NCBI GenBank assembly: GCA_022843025.1
Contig: JALHOL010000001.1
Location: 372,001 to 436,000, forward strand
Reading direction: 5' to 3'
DNA length: 64,000 nt
Source of the DNA: Paracoccaceae bacterium
GTDB taxonomy: Bacteria > Pseudomonadota > Alphaproteobacteria > Rhodobacterales > Rhodobacteraceae
The position numbers and the translations under genes were made by a program. Of this stretch, positions 33,597 through 41,138 are shown piece by piece. The notes beneath the pieces were generated by a model. That model was not told where the DNA came from, did no database searches, and saw only the letters and a program-made list of their open reading frames with translations. Each line of letters opens with the position of its first letter. The stretch's first letter is position 1.

Positions 33597-34886
33597 ATGC
33601 AGACGAATTTCACCCCGGAGCAATTGGCAATCCCGGCGCTGGCGCGATCGAACGAGATCTTGCGGTCTTGCGTGCATTGCGGGTTCTGCACGGCGACCTG
33701 CCCCACCTATCAGGTGCTGGGCGATGAGTTGGACAGCCCGCGCGGGCGGATCTACCTGATCAAGGACATGCTGGAGACGGGCCGCGCGGCGGATGCGCGG
33801 ACGGTGAAGCATATCGACCGCTGCCTTTCGTGCCTGTCCTGCATGACGACCTGCCCGTCGGGGGTGCATTACATGCATCTGGTGGACCATGCCCGCGCGC
33901 ATATCGAGGCGACTTATAAGCGGCCCATCACGGACCGGGCGCTGCGGTTCGTGCTGGCCAAGGTTCTGCCTTATCCGATGCGGTTCCGGGTGGCGCTGCT
34001 GTTGGCCAAGATCGGCAAACCCTTTGCGCGGCTGATCCCGGATGCGCGGGTGCAGGCGATGCTGGAGATGGTGCCAAAGCGGGTGCCGCCCGTATCGCGC
34101 AACGACGACCCGCAGAGCTTTGCCCCGATGGGTGCGCGCAAGATGCGGGTGGCGCTGATGACGGGCTGCGCGCAGAAGGCACTGAACACCGATATCAACG
34201 ATGCCACGATCCGGCTGCTGCGGCGGTTGGGATGTGAGGTGGTGGTGCCGCGTGGCATGGGCTGCTGCGGGGCGCTGACGCATCATATGGGGCGCGAGGC
34301 TGAGGCGCATGGATTTGCCGCCGCCAATATCCGCGCTTTCATGGCGGAAGTGGAGGGGGACGGGCTGGACGCCATCGTCATCAACACCAGCGGCTGCGGC
34401 ACGACGGTCAAGGATTACGGCCATATGTTCCGCACCGAAGCCGAGGCCGAGGCGGCAAAGCGGGTCTCGGCGCTGGCCTGTGACGTGTCGGAACTGTTGG
34501 CGCGGATCGGGCTGCCGCAGGGGGCGGCGAAGGGGATGCGCGTGGCCTATCACGCGGCCTGTTCGTTGCAGCATGGCCAGCAGATCAAGACCGCGCCGAA
34601 AGACCTGCTGAAGCGGGTGGGGTTCGAGGTGGTAGAACCTGCCGACAGCCATTTGTGCTGCGGGTCGGCGGGGACGTATAACCTGCTGCAACCCGAGATT
34701 TCCAAGGAGTTGAAGGCGCGCAAGGTGCGGACGCTGGAGGCGAAGGCGCCGGATGTGATCTCGGCCGGGAATATCGGCTGCATGATGCAGATCGGATCGG
34801 GGACCGGGGTGCCGGTGGTGCATACGGTGGAATTGTTGGACTGGGCGACAGGCGGGCCGAAGCCGCGTGCCTTGACCGAGGCGTGA
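33597..34886 (+). CDS. glcF: glycolate oxidase iron-sulfur subunit GlcF
   Basis: Electron-transfer subunit of 429 aa, peripheral on the cytoplasmic membrane. Two [4Fe-4S] ferredoxin motifs are visible: SCVHCGFCTATCP (from residue 24) and RCLSCLSCMTTCP (about residues 78-90). Two CCG domains follow (MGCCGALTHHMG and HLCCGSAGTYNL), as in heterodisulfide-reductase-like proteins. The conserved RGRIYLIKDMLETGR is present. It ends the operon; a hairpin pair and a dispersed repeat follow. Confidence 0.96.
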   Translation: MQTNFTPEQLAIPALARSNEILRSCVHCGFCTATCPTYQVLGDELDSPRGRIYLIKDMLETGRAADARTVKHIDRCLSCLSCMTTCPSGVHYMHLVDHARAHIEATYKRPITDRALRFVLAKVLPYPMRFRVALLLAKIGKPFARLIPDARVQAMLEMVPKRVPPVSRNDDPQSFAPMGARKMRVALMTGCAQKALNTDINDATIRLLRRLGCEVVVPRGMGCCGALTHHMGREAEAHGFAAANIRAFMAEVEGDGLDAIVINTSGCGTTVKDYGHMFRTEAEAEAAKRVSALACDVSELLARIGLPQGAAKGMRVAYHAACSLQHGQQIKTAPKDLLKRVGFEVVEPADSHLCCGSAGTYNLLQPEISKELKARKVRTLEAKAPDVISAGNIGCMMQIGSGTGVPVVHTVELLDWATGGPKPRALTEA

Positions 34887-34921
34887 CGACCGGGGGCGTG
34901 ACGGGGCCAGTTGGGCGCAGG

Positions 34922-34968
34922 AAAATTCTGACACAGAATTTTGCACGATTTCTGGATCAGAAATCGTG
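34922..34968. repeat. two perfect hairpins after glcF
   Basis: 34922-34942 (arm AAAATTCTG, loop ACA) and 34944-34968 (arm CACGATTTCTG, loop GAT). The second shares CGATTTCTG...CAGAAATCG with a hairpin of the 4493-4615 cluster. It begins 35 bases after the glcF stop. The 305-base region between glcF and the first protease (34887-35191) holds this pair, the dispersed element at 35004-35057 and nothing else that I can identify. Confidence 0.8.
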
Positions 34969-35003
34969 GCTACGGCGGGTGCGTTGCGCATCGGTTTGCG
35001 TGC

Positions 35004-35057
35004 GCTGCGCCTGGCTGCGCTGTCGATTGGGTATTTGGGCCAAGATGAAACGGCAGG
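35004..35057 (+). repeat. dispersed TATTTG element, copy 5
   Basis: GCTGCGCCTGGCTGCGCTGT, then CGATTGGGTATTTGGGCCAA and GATGAAACGGCAGGG. Its core is identical to copy 3. It lies between glcF and the first protease gene, in their orientation. Confidence 0.8.
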
Positions 35058-35191
35058 GCGGTCGAATTGCATCACCGGGCATGGGTCTTTTCCTGCGGTC
35101 TTGCGGTGACTGGACGGCGCGCGGGGGGGCTGCCAAACTTCTGCCGGAATGGCGGGGTAGCGGGAATGCGATCCCGGACGGAAGGTGTGGA

Positions 35192-35983
35192 ATGCGCTTT
35201 GTTGCCCTTGTGCTATCGCTGATTGTTGCCCCCGCCTGGGCCGAAGGGCCAAGCATGCGCGCCTTGCAGACGGTGCAAGAGGGCAAGGGCTGGCAGGCGG
35301 TGGGGCGGATCGAGCTGGGCGGGCGGGGGTTTTGCACGGGCGCGCTGATTGCCGATGATCTTGTGCTGACGGCGGCGCATTGTCTGTTCGACAAGGAAAC
35401 CGGCGCGCGCATCGACGAGGCGGATTTGCAGTTTCTAGCCGGGTGGCGCAACGGGCGGGCCGAGGCTTACCGCAATGTGGCGCGGGCGCTGGTGCATCCG
35501 GGCTATGCTTTTGACGTGGGCGAGGATCTGGGGAATGTCGGGGTGGATCTGGCGCTGCTGCGGCTGGACCAGCCGATCCGCCTGCCGCAGGTGACGCCCT
35601 TTGCCACCGACTGGTCGCCGATGATGGGCGAAGAGGTGGGGATCGTGTCCTATGCGATGGACCGGTCGGAAGCGCCGTCCTTGCAGGAGGTCTGCGAGAT
35701 CATGGCGCAGCGCAGCGATCTGATGGTGTTGACCTGCGCGGTGGAATTCGGCGCATCCGGCGCGCCCGTCTTTGCGATGCGCGATGGCGAGGTGCGGATC
35801 GTGTCGGTCGTGTCGGCTAAGGCGGTGGTGGAGGGCAAGCCGGTTTCGCTGGCCGTGCCGCTGATGGAGCCGCTGGCGGTGTTGCAGGCGGAGATGGCGG
35901 CGGGTGCGCCGCGTGCCGCGCCGGGGCCGAAGGTGCTGTCCGGCGGGGGTGGCGGGGCGAAGTTCGTGAAGGTTGCGCCCTGA
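35192..35983 (+). CDS. secreted trypsin-like serine protease, copy 1
   Basis: S1 (chymotrypsin-fold) protease, 263 aa, exported through the signal peptide MRFVALVLSLIVAPAWA. The catalytic set is visible: His in VLTAAHCLFD, Asp in GVDLALLRLD and Ser in FGASGAPVF. GASGAP replaces the usual GDSGGP, so the Asp next to the catalytic Ser is changed. Three pairs of cysteines could form disulfides. GGAAGG lies 6 bases before ATG 35192; an upstream open frame to 34883 runs through repeat DNA and is rejected. A close paralogue lies at 36879-37709. Confidence 0.87.
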   Translation: MRFVALVLSLIVAPAWAEGPSMRALQTVQEGKGWQAVGRIELGGRGFCTGALIADDLVLTAAHCLFDKETGARIDEADLQFLAGWRNGRAEAYRNVARALVHPGYAFDVGEDLGNVGVDLALLRLDQPIRLPQVTPFATDWSPMMGEEVGIVSYAMDRSEAPSLQEVCEIMAQRSDLMVLTCAVEFGASGAPVFAMRDGEVRIVSVVSAKAVVEGKPVSLAVPLMEPLAVLQAEMAAGAPRAAPGPKVLSGGGGGAKFVKVAP

Positions 35984-36013
35984 CGCAGGTGTGACGGATG
36001 GGCTGGCGGGGGT

Positions 36014-36042
36014 CTTGAAACCCGGCGGGGCTGTTCCCAAAT
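36014..36042 (+). promoter_or_regulatory. candidate RpoH (heat-shock) promoter of the Hsp20 gene
   Basis: CTTGAAA (36014-36020), a 15-base spacer, then CCCAAAT (36036-36042), close to the sigma-32 pattern CTTGAAA-N13-17-CCCCATNT. It lies about 97 bases before the Hsp20 start. Confidence 0.55.
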
Positions 36043-36138
36043 CGGGGGGGTACCGGTGCCTGCGACAGGGCCGGTGCGTTCCCCGCCCGTCCGATGAGGA
36101 GGGCATCACATAGCATCGCTCACTGGAGGATGACCCCT

Positions 36139-36612
36139 ATGCGTAATCTTGATTTTGCGCCGCTGTACCGTGCGACCGTCGGTTTTGACCGGATTGCCGA
36201 CCTGATGGATCGCGTGCTGACGACCGATGTCGCACAGCCGACCTATCCGCCCTACAACATCGAAAAGACCGCCGAGGATGCCTATCGCATCTCGATCGCC
36301 GTGGCCGGGTTTACGCCCGAGGAGCTGGGCGTCGAGGTGAAGGACGGCACGCTGGTGGTGACCGCCCGCAAGGCCCCCGAGGATGAGGCCAAGACCTATC
36401 TGCATCGTGGCATCGCGACCCGCGCTTTCGAGCGTCGCTTTGCGCTGGCCGATCATGTGCGCGTGACCGGCGCGGTGCATGAACATGGGATGCTGCACAT
36501 CGATCTGGTGCGCGAGACGCCCGAGGCATTGAAGCCCCGCCGGATCGAGATTGCCCGCACGGGGCAGGTGGCAGCGCCGGTGCTGGAAGGCACGGCGAAT
36601 GTGACGAACTGA
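36139..36612 (+). CDS. Hsp20/IbpA-type small heat-shock protein
   Basis: Holdase chaperone of 157 aa. The alpha-crystallin domain covers about residues 35-135, from PPYNIEKTAEDAYRISIAVA through LGVEVKDGTLVVTARK to RAFERRFALADHVRVTGA and the HEHGMLHIDLVRE strand. The N-terminal RNLDFAPLYRATVGFDRIAD is typical of class A IbpA-like proteins. GGAGG precedes ATG 36139. A sigma-32-like promoter lies upstream and a strong terminator downstream, so it is transcribed alone, between two secreted protease paralogues. Confidence 0.94.
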   Translation: MRNLDFAPLYRATVGFDRIADLMDRVLTTDVAQPTYPPYNIEKTAEDAYRISIAVAGFTPEELGVEVKDGTLVVTARKAPEDEAKTYLHRGIATRAFERRFALADHVRVTGAVHEHGMLHIDLVRETPEALKPRRIEIARTGQVAAPVLEGTANVTN

Positions 36613-36635
36613 TCCGCTGATCGCGGATCGGTAAG

Positions 36636-36671
36636 AGGGGGCGTCCCGGTGATGACCGGGGCGCCCCTTTT
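36636..36671 (+). terminator. intrinsic terminator after the Hsp20 gene
   Basis: Long stem of AGGGGGCGTCCCGGT against ACCGGGGCGCCCCT (one bulge), loop GATG, then TTTT. The GGGCGCCCCTTTT arm and the sequence after it reappear at 37767-37790, so it belongs to a duplicated segment. Confidence 0.8.
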
Positions 36672-36675
36672 GCGT

Positions 36676-36774
36676 TCAGTAGATCAGGTTGTCAAAAACG
36701 GTATAGGTGTCCGAGGCGCTGTCGACCCCGGAATTGAGGCCACGATCGGCGGCAGAGGCGCGATACCGCGCCAT
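36676..36774 (-). pseudogene. remnant of the C-terminus of a peptidoglycan-binding-like gene
   Basis: Reads, on the minus strand, SAADRGLNSGVDSASDTY then TVFDNLIY and a stop, matching the last 27 residues of the intact gene at 37783-38307 (AADRGLQGRIDSASGAY then TVYDSLIY). The upstream domain is missing. A 32-codon frame with its own ATG (36774) remains, but without the signal peptide or domain it is probably dead. DNA similarity to 37783-37880 begins with the shared GTTCAGTAGATCAGG just after the terminator. Confidence 0.8.
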
Positions 36775-36878
36775 GGCCCCGACGCTTCCGTGACTCTGCC
36801 GCCATTTCGCCCGCTTCGCATGTCACGTCTGTGGCCAGAGTCGTGGCCAGAGTCGTGGTCAGTCATGGTAGATGGAGG

Positions 36879-37709
36879 ATGCGGTTGCGTGGCGTTCTGA
36901 TTTGGCTGGCCCTTTTGGCACAACCGGCACTTGCCGGGGATGGCAACCTGCGCCCGCTTGAGACCGGCGTGATCGCCGGGCGATGGGCGGCGGTCGGGCG
37001 CATCGACCTCGGGTCGAAGGGCTTTTGCACCGGCACCCTGATTGCGCCGGATGTGGTGTTGACGGCGGCGCATTGCCTTTACGACAAGGCGACGGGAGAG
37101 CCGTATCGTCCCTCGGACCTGACATTCCTTGCCGGATGGCGCGATGGCCGAGCCGAGGCCCACCGCGAAGGCGCGATGATTCTGCCGCATCCCGACTACC
37201 TCCCCGGTCTTGAGGACGGCAGCGAGGCGCAGATGAACCAGACCGGCAACGATCTGGGCCTGATAAAGCTTGCGCAGCCGATCCTGCTGCCGTCGATCAC
37301 GCCCGCATCGACCGGGTCCTTTCCGCGGGGCGGCGATCGGGTTGAGATCGTGTCCTATGCGAAGGACCGGTCAGAGGCGGCCTCGATGCAGGATGCCTGT
37401 TCTGTGTTGGGCACCGAAGGCCGCGTCGCCGTGCTGGATTGCCCGGTGGATTTCGGCGCATCCGGTGCCCCTGTGTTCCGCGACACCGCCTATGGGTTTG
37501 AGGTGGTGTCAGTCATTTCCGCCAAGGCGGAGATGAATGGCAAACCCGTCGCCATCACCGTTCCGGTCGAAGGCGTGTTGGCCGAGCTGTTGGCCGAGCT
37601 TGACCGCGCCTCGCGGGCGGCGGCGCCGGGGGCGCGGATGATTTCGGGCGCGCGCAGCGGCATGGGCGCGGGCGGGGCCAGATTCCTGAGGGTCGGTGAA
37701 TCGCCCTGA
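36879..37709 (+). CDS. secreted trypsin-like serine protease, copy 2
   Basis: Paralogue of the 35192-35983 product, 276 aa. Signal peptide RGVLIWLALLAQPALA, His in VVLTAAHCLYDKATGEP, Asp in GNDLGLIKLAQPI and Ser in FGASGAPVF, again with GASGAP for GDSGGP. Shared blocks include AVGRIDLGSKGFCTGTL, FLAGWRDGRAEAHR and VEIVSYAKDRSEA. The start is uncertain: ATG 36879 directly abuts GGAGG, whereas TTG 36885 has 6-base spacing and would give the same signal-peptide length as copy 1. A 12-base tandem repeat (GTGGCCAGAGTC) lies just upstream. A terminator follows. Confidence 0.85.
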   Translation: MRLRGVLIWLALLAQPALAGDGNLRPLETGVIAGRWAAVGRIDLGSKGFCTGTLIAPDVVLTAAHCLYDKATGEPYRPSDLTFLAGWRDGRAEAHREGAMILPHPDYLPGLEDGSEAQMNQTGNDLGLIKLAQPILLPSITPASTGSFPRGGDRVEIVSYAKDRSEAASMQDACSVLGTEGRVAVLDCPVDFGASGAPVFRDTAYGFEVVSVISAKAEMNGKPVAITVPVEGVLAELLAELDRASRAAAPGARMISGARSGMGAGGARFLRVGESP

Positions 37710-37752
37710 TCCGGTAGCTGCCCCTGCCCGCGGGGCAGGGGCCGACACTGGC

Positions 37753-37780
37753 GGGGCGCCCAGAAAGGGCGCCCCTTTTT
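37753..37780. terminator. bidirectional terminator
   Basis: Arms GGGGCGCCC (37753-37761) and GGGCGCCCC (37767-37775), loop AGAAA, then TTTTT. It serves the second protease gene on the plus strand and can also stop the convergent peptidoglycan-binding-like gene. Confidence 0.85.
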
Positions 37781-37782
37781 GT

Positions 37783-38307
37783 TCAGTAGATCAGGCTGTC
37801 ATAGACGGTATAGGCGCCCGAGGCGCTGTCGATGCGGCCTTGCAGGCCACGGTCGGCGGCATAGGCGGCGACGGCGCGATAGGTGCCGGGGCCGAAGACG
37901 CCGTCGATGCCGCCGTTATAGTAACCGGCGCGGGCAAGCTGGCGCTGGATCGCGCGGCGTTCCGACGGGCTATAGCTTTTGAAGGCCTGCGCGGCGGCGG
38001 TGGTGGAAAGGCTGGGCCGCACTGGCTGGGCGAAGTAGGCCGGTTCGCGCGGGCCGGGGGTATAGTATTGCGGCTGCTGATGCTGACGCGGCTGCTGGTA
38101 GTGGCGCGGTTCCTGATAATAGCGCGGCTGGGCCTGGGCGCGCTGGGTGTTCAGACCGTTGATGACGGTGCCGACGATGACGGTGGCGGCGACGCCCTTG
38201 AGGAAGTCGCGTTCGCGCTGGCCTGCCTGAACAGGCGCGGCGACCGTAGCGGCAAGGGCGATGGCCGCGATGGCGGCGGTGGTGGCGGTGCGGATCTTGG
38301 GCAGCAT
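37783..38307 (-). CDS. secreted peptidoglycan-binding-domain-like protein
   Basis: 174-aa precursor with signal peptide (MLPKIRTATTAAIAAIALA to VAAPVQAG), a Gln/Tyr/Pro-rich linker (YYQEPRHYQQPRQHQQPQYY), and a C-terminal domain of the PG_binding_1 type (SPSERRAIQRQLARAGYYNG, IDGVFGPGTYRAVAAYAADRG). The pattern AIQRQL...GYYNGGIDGVFGPGTRxA is the classic peptidoglycan-binding repeat, here single. Start 38307 is chosen because it opens the signal peptide; a longer frame to 38376 is rejected. Its C-terminus was duplicated to 36676-36774. Confidence 0.82.
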   Translation of the reverse strand: MLPKIRTATTAAIAAIALAATVAAPVQAGQRERDFLKGVAATVIVGTVINGLNTQRAQAQPRYYQEPRHYQQPRQHQQPQYYTPGPREPAYFAQPVRPSLSTTAAAQAFKSYSPSERRAIQRQLARAGYYNGGIDGVFGPGTYRAVAAYAADRGLQGRIDSASGAYTVYDSLIY

Positions 38308-38430
38308 GATCGTTCCTTTCGGTGGGTCGGCGAAATGCCTTACCTCCGACATGGGCCAAGTGCTGCTGCTAGGCAAAATCGCAAGGCTGATATGCGATAA
38401 CAGGGCCTGTTCAGCGACGCGGCGGCAGTG

Positions 38431-38694
38431 CTATTGCCCGATCTTTGCCGGTGCCTGTGCCGGTGCCGCCCGTTCCAGCCATTTGGTCAACCAAGCCACG
38501 CGGCGGATCGCCTGATGCTTTGCGTCGATATCGCCCTGTGTCACCGGGTTGACGGTGATGGCATCGGCAAGGCGGTAAAGTTCGGTTGCCACATCGGTGC
38601 GTTCGGTGGCGGTCAGGTTCAGAAGGCCATCGTCCATCGCCCGAAGGGCAAGGCGGCGCAGGTGTTCGGGCATGTCATCCACAATCTGGATCAT
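38431..38694 (-). CDS. hypothetical protein (87 aa)
   Basis: Unrecognised small soluble protein starting MIQIVDDMPEHLRRLALRAM. It is helical and charged, with no signal peptide, membrane helix or metal motif. Length and amino-acid composition resemble a real alphaproteobacterial gene rather than an antisense frame, since it has few Arg/Ala-only runs. The ribosome site is weak. It diverges from the tetR gene, about 110 bases apart. Confidence 0.6.
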   Translation of the reverse strand: MIQIVDDMPEHLRRLALRAMDDGLLNLTATERTDVATELYRLADAITVNPVTQGDIDAKHQAIRRVAWLTKWLERAAPAQAPAKIGQ

Positions 38695-38805
38695 CGGAGG
38701 TCCATCAAATTTTCATTTACATTGTAAGTGGAAATAGGAAGGATGGCCGAAAAGCGCAAGACATTGTCTTTGACAATTTCTGCATAGCCGCTACACCCCC
38801 ACGTC

Positions 38806-39435
38806 ATGACGCGCAGTTACACTCTTTCCGAACCCGCCCGCGCCCGCCGTGAGGCGCAGAAGCAATCCACCCGGCAGGCCCTGCTGGATGCGGCGCGCGC
38901 CATCGCGGCCGAGCGCGGGGTTGAGGCGATTTCCGTGGTCGAGGTGTCGCGGCGGGCCGGTGTGTCACACAGCCTGATCAACGCTTATTTCGACGGGAAG
39001 GTCGGGCTGATCGCGGCCTTGGTGAAAGGGGTCTATGGCGCGCTGCTAGAGCGGACCGAGGCGATTGCCGCCGGGCCAGGCAGCGAGGTGGACAGGCTGC
39101 GCGCGATCCTGGTGGATTGGGCCGCGTTCGATCTGGCCGACCCAAAGCTGCTGCGGGTGTTGCAGGCGCATGGCTGGACATGGTCCGAGGCGGCAGAGGC
39201 CGCAAACCGCGCCGACCGACAGGCGTTTCTGGCCCCAGTGGGGGGGCTGATCCGGGCGGGGCAGGCGTCAGGGGTGTTCCGGCAGAAGGCGGCGCTGGAG
39301 GATGCGCTGCCGGCGATCTGGGCCATCTATACCGTCGGGATGCGCGATGCGGTGTTTGCCACGCCGGTGCCCGCCCCCGAAGACGCAGTCGCCGCGATCT
39401 GGGGTCAGATCGCGGCGCTGTTGCTGGAAGGGTGA
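38806..39435 (+). CDS. TetR-family transcriptional regulator
   Basis: 209-aa repressor. The N-terminal helix-turn-helix is TRQALLDAARAIAAERGVEA, then VEVSRRAGVSHSLINAYFDG (recognition helix) and KVGLIAALVKGVYGAL. The C-terminal ligand domain is of the common TetR_C type and cannot be matched to a ligand. No efflux or enzyme gene is adjacent in the usual divergent position, so the target is unknown. Confidence 0.9.
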   Translation: MTRSYTLSEPARARREAQKQSTRQALLDAARAIAAERGVEAISVVEVSRRAGVSHSLINAYFDGKVGLIAALVKGVYGALLERTEAIAAGPGSEVDRLRAILVDWAAFDLADPKLLRVLQAHGWTWSEAAEAANRADRQAFLAPVGGLIRAGQASGVFRQKAALEDALPAIWAIYTVGMRDAVFATPVPAPEDAVAAIWGQIAALLLEG

Positions 39436-39442
39436 TCTGCGG

Positions 39443-39523
39443 TCAGATAAGCGGGACCAGCGGCACCCCGCAGGCCGCCAGCGCAAGGCAAAGCGCAAGA
39501 AGCAGGGGGATGCGTTTGGTCAT
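39443..39523 (-). CDS. tiny lipoprotein (26 aa)
   Basis: Reads MTKRIPLLLALCLALAACGV then PLVPLI. It has a full lipoprotein signal (KR, hydrophobic core, lipobox LAAC with Cys18) and only eight residues after the lipid-bearing cysteine. Such entericidin-like mini-lipoproteins are widespread but often missed. It lies between convergent tetR and gabD, 11 bases upstream of the gabD end on the same strand side. The ribosome site is weak. Confidence 0.5.
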   Translation of the reverse strand: MTKRIPLLLALCLALAACGVPLVPLI

Positions 39524-39534
39524 GCTGTTTCCGG

Positions 39535-41013
39535 TCAGATGCTAAGGCAGATGTATTTCATTTCCAGATAGTCTTCCATGCCGTGATGGCTGCCCTCGCG
39601 GCCAAGGCCGGATTGCTTGACCCCGCCGAAGGGGGCGACCTCGGTGGAAATCAGGCCGGTGTTCACGCCGACCATGCCGTATTCCAGCGCCTCTTGCACG
39701 CGGGTGATGCGGCCGATGTCGCGGGCGTAGAAGTATGAGGCAAGGCCAAAGATCGTGGCATTGGCCAGTTCGATGACCTCTTCTTCGGTGTCGAATTTGA
39801 ACAGCGGGGCGAGGGGGCCGAAGGTTTCTTCATTCGTCACCAGCATGTCGGTGGTGACGCCCGTCAGGATGGTCGGCTGGAAGAACGACCCGCCCAGTTC
39901 GTGGCGGTGGCCGCCGGTTTCCACCTTAGCGCCTTTGGACAGGGCGTCTGCGATGTGTTCCTCGACCTTGACCACGGCCTTGTCGTTGATCAGCGGGCCG
40001 AAGGTCACGTCTTCCGACAGGCCATCGCCGACCTTGGTCTTGGCGACCGCCTCACCCAGTTTCCTGGCGAAAGCGTCATAGACGCCCGCCTGCACATAGA
40101 TGCGATTGGCGCAGACGCAGGTCTGGCCGTTGTTGCGGAATTTGGACACCATGGCACCCGCCACGGCGGCGTCCAGATCGGCATCATCGAACACGATGAA
40201 AGGCGCGTTGCCGCCCAATTCCATCGAGCATTTCATCACCTGTTCGGCGGCCTGCCGCAGCAGGATGCGGCCCACCTCGGTTGATCCGGTGAAGGTGAGT
40301 TTCCGCACGGCGTGGTTTTCGCAGAATTCCTTGCCGATGTCGGAAGAGCGGATGGAGGTGATGACCGAGAAGATGCCCGCAGGCAGGCCCGCGCGTTCGC
40401 CCAGCAGGGCCATGGCCAGCGCCGACAGCGGGGTTTCCGCAGCAGGGCGGGCGACAAAGCCGCAGCCAGCGGCAAGGGCAGGGCCCACCTTGCGGGCGAT
40501 CATGGCGTTGGGGAAGTTCCACGGCGTGATGGAGCCCACAACCCCGATGGGCTGCTTGATCACGGTGATGCGCTTGTCGCGCTGATGGCCGGGGATGGTT
40601 TCGCCGTAGACGCGTTTTGCCTCTTCGCCGAACCATTCAATGAAGGACGCGCCATAGGCGATTTCGCCCTTGGCTTCGGCCAGCGGCTTGCCCATTTCGG
40701 CGGTGAGGATTTTGCCAAGGTCATCCTGATTGGCCATCATCAGGTCGTACCATTTGCGCATGACGGCGGCGCGTTCCTTGCCGGTGCGGGCGGCCCAATC
40801 CTTCATCGCCTTTTGTGCGGCGTCGATGGCGCGGGCGGTTTCGGCCCGGCCAAGGTTGGGCAGGTGGCAGATCACATCGCCGCGCGCCGGGTTCGTCACT
40901 TCAAAGGTGGCGCCATCATCGGCGTCGATCCATTGGCCGGCGACATAGGCCTTGGTGACCAGAAGCGTCGGGTCTTTCAGAAGCGACGCGAGATTGGTGA
41001 CGGAATCGAGCAT
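39535..41013 (-). CDS. gabD: NAD(P)-dependent succinate-semialdehyde dehydrogenase
   Basis: Oxidises succinate semialdehyde to succinate (GABA and related catabolism). The 492-aa product has the ALDH fold with VVGSITPWNFPNAMIARK, catalytic Glu265 in SMELGGNAPFIV and nucleophile Cys299 in NNGQTCVCANR. The GQTCVCANR pair of cysteines is the redox-switch pattern known for GabD. The usual Lys of the KPAE motif is Arg here (FVARPAAETP), which I have seen as a GabD variant. No gabT is adjacent. Confidence 0.9.
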   Translation of the reverse strand: MLDSVTNLASLLKDPTLLVTKAYVAGQWIDADDGATFEVTNPARGDVICHLPNLGRAETARAIDAAQKAMKDWAARTGKERAAVMRKWYDLMMANQDDLGKILTAEMGKPLAEAKGEIAYGASFIEWFGEEAKRVYGETIPGHQRDKRITVIKQPIGVVGSITPWNFPNAMIARKVGPALAAGCGFVARPAAETPLSALAMALLGERAGLPAGIFSVITSIRSSDIGKEFCENHAVRKLTFTGSTEVGRILLRQAAEQVMKCSMELGGNAPFIVFDDADLDAAVAGAMVSKFRNNGQTCVCANRIYVQAGVYDAFARKLGEAVAKTKVGDGLSEDVTFGPLINDKAVVKVEEHIADALSKGAKVETGGHRHELGGSFFQPTILTGVTTDMLVTNEETFGPLAPLFKFDTEEEVIELANATIFGLASYFYARDIGRITRVQEALEYGMVGVNTGLISTEVAPFGGVKQSGLGREGSHHGMEDYLEMKYICLSI

Positions 41014-41138
41014 AGGGGCCTCCGGCTTTTCGGGTTAAGGATGGATGCATCCGCGAGGGGGGGCTTGTCCAGTTCCGGCGGGGAAATATTGCCCCAAGGG
41101 CGCGATTTTTGATCAAATTGACGGAAACGGAAGCAGGG

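Noticed and set aside
34883-35191. N-terminal extension of the first protease into the glcF end
   Set aside because: Its translation crosses the hairpin pair and dispersed element, and a signal peptide with a good ribosome site starts at 35192.
36832-36863. GTGGCCAGAGTC tandem repeat as an operator array
   Set aside because: Two and a half copies only, no dyad symmetry of regulator type, and it overlaps the probable leader of the second protease gene. Treated as a simple repeat.
38483-38494. TTGGT-CA-ACCAA palindrome as a further GntR/FCD site
   Set aside because: It lies inside a coding region and has a 2-base, not an 11-base, spacer.
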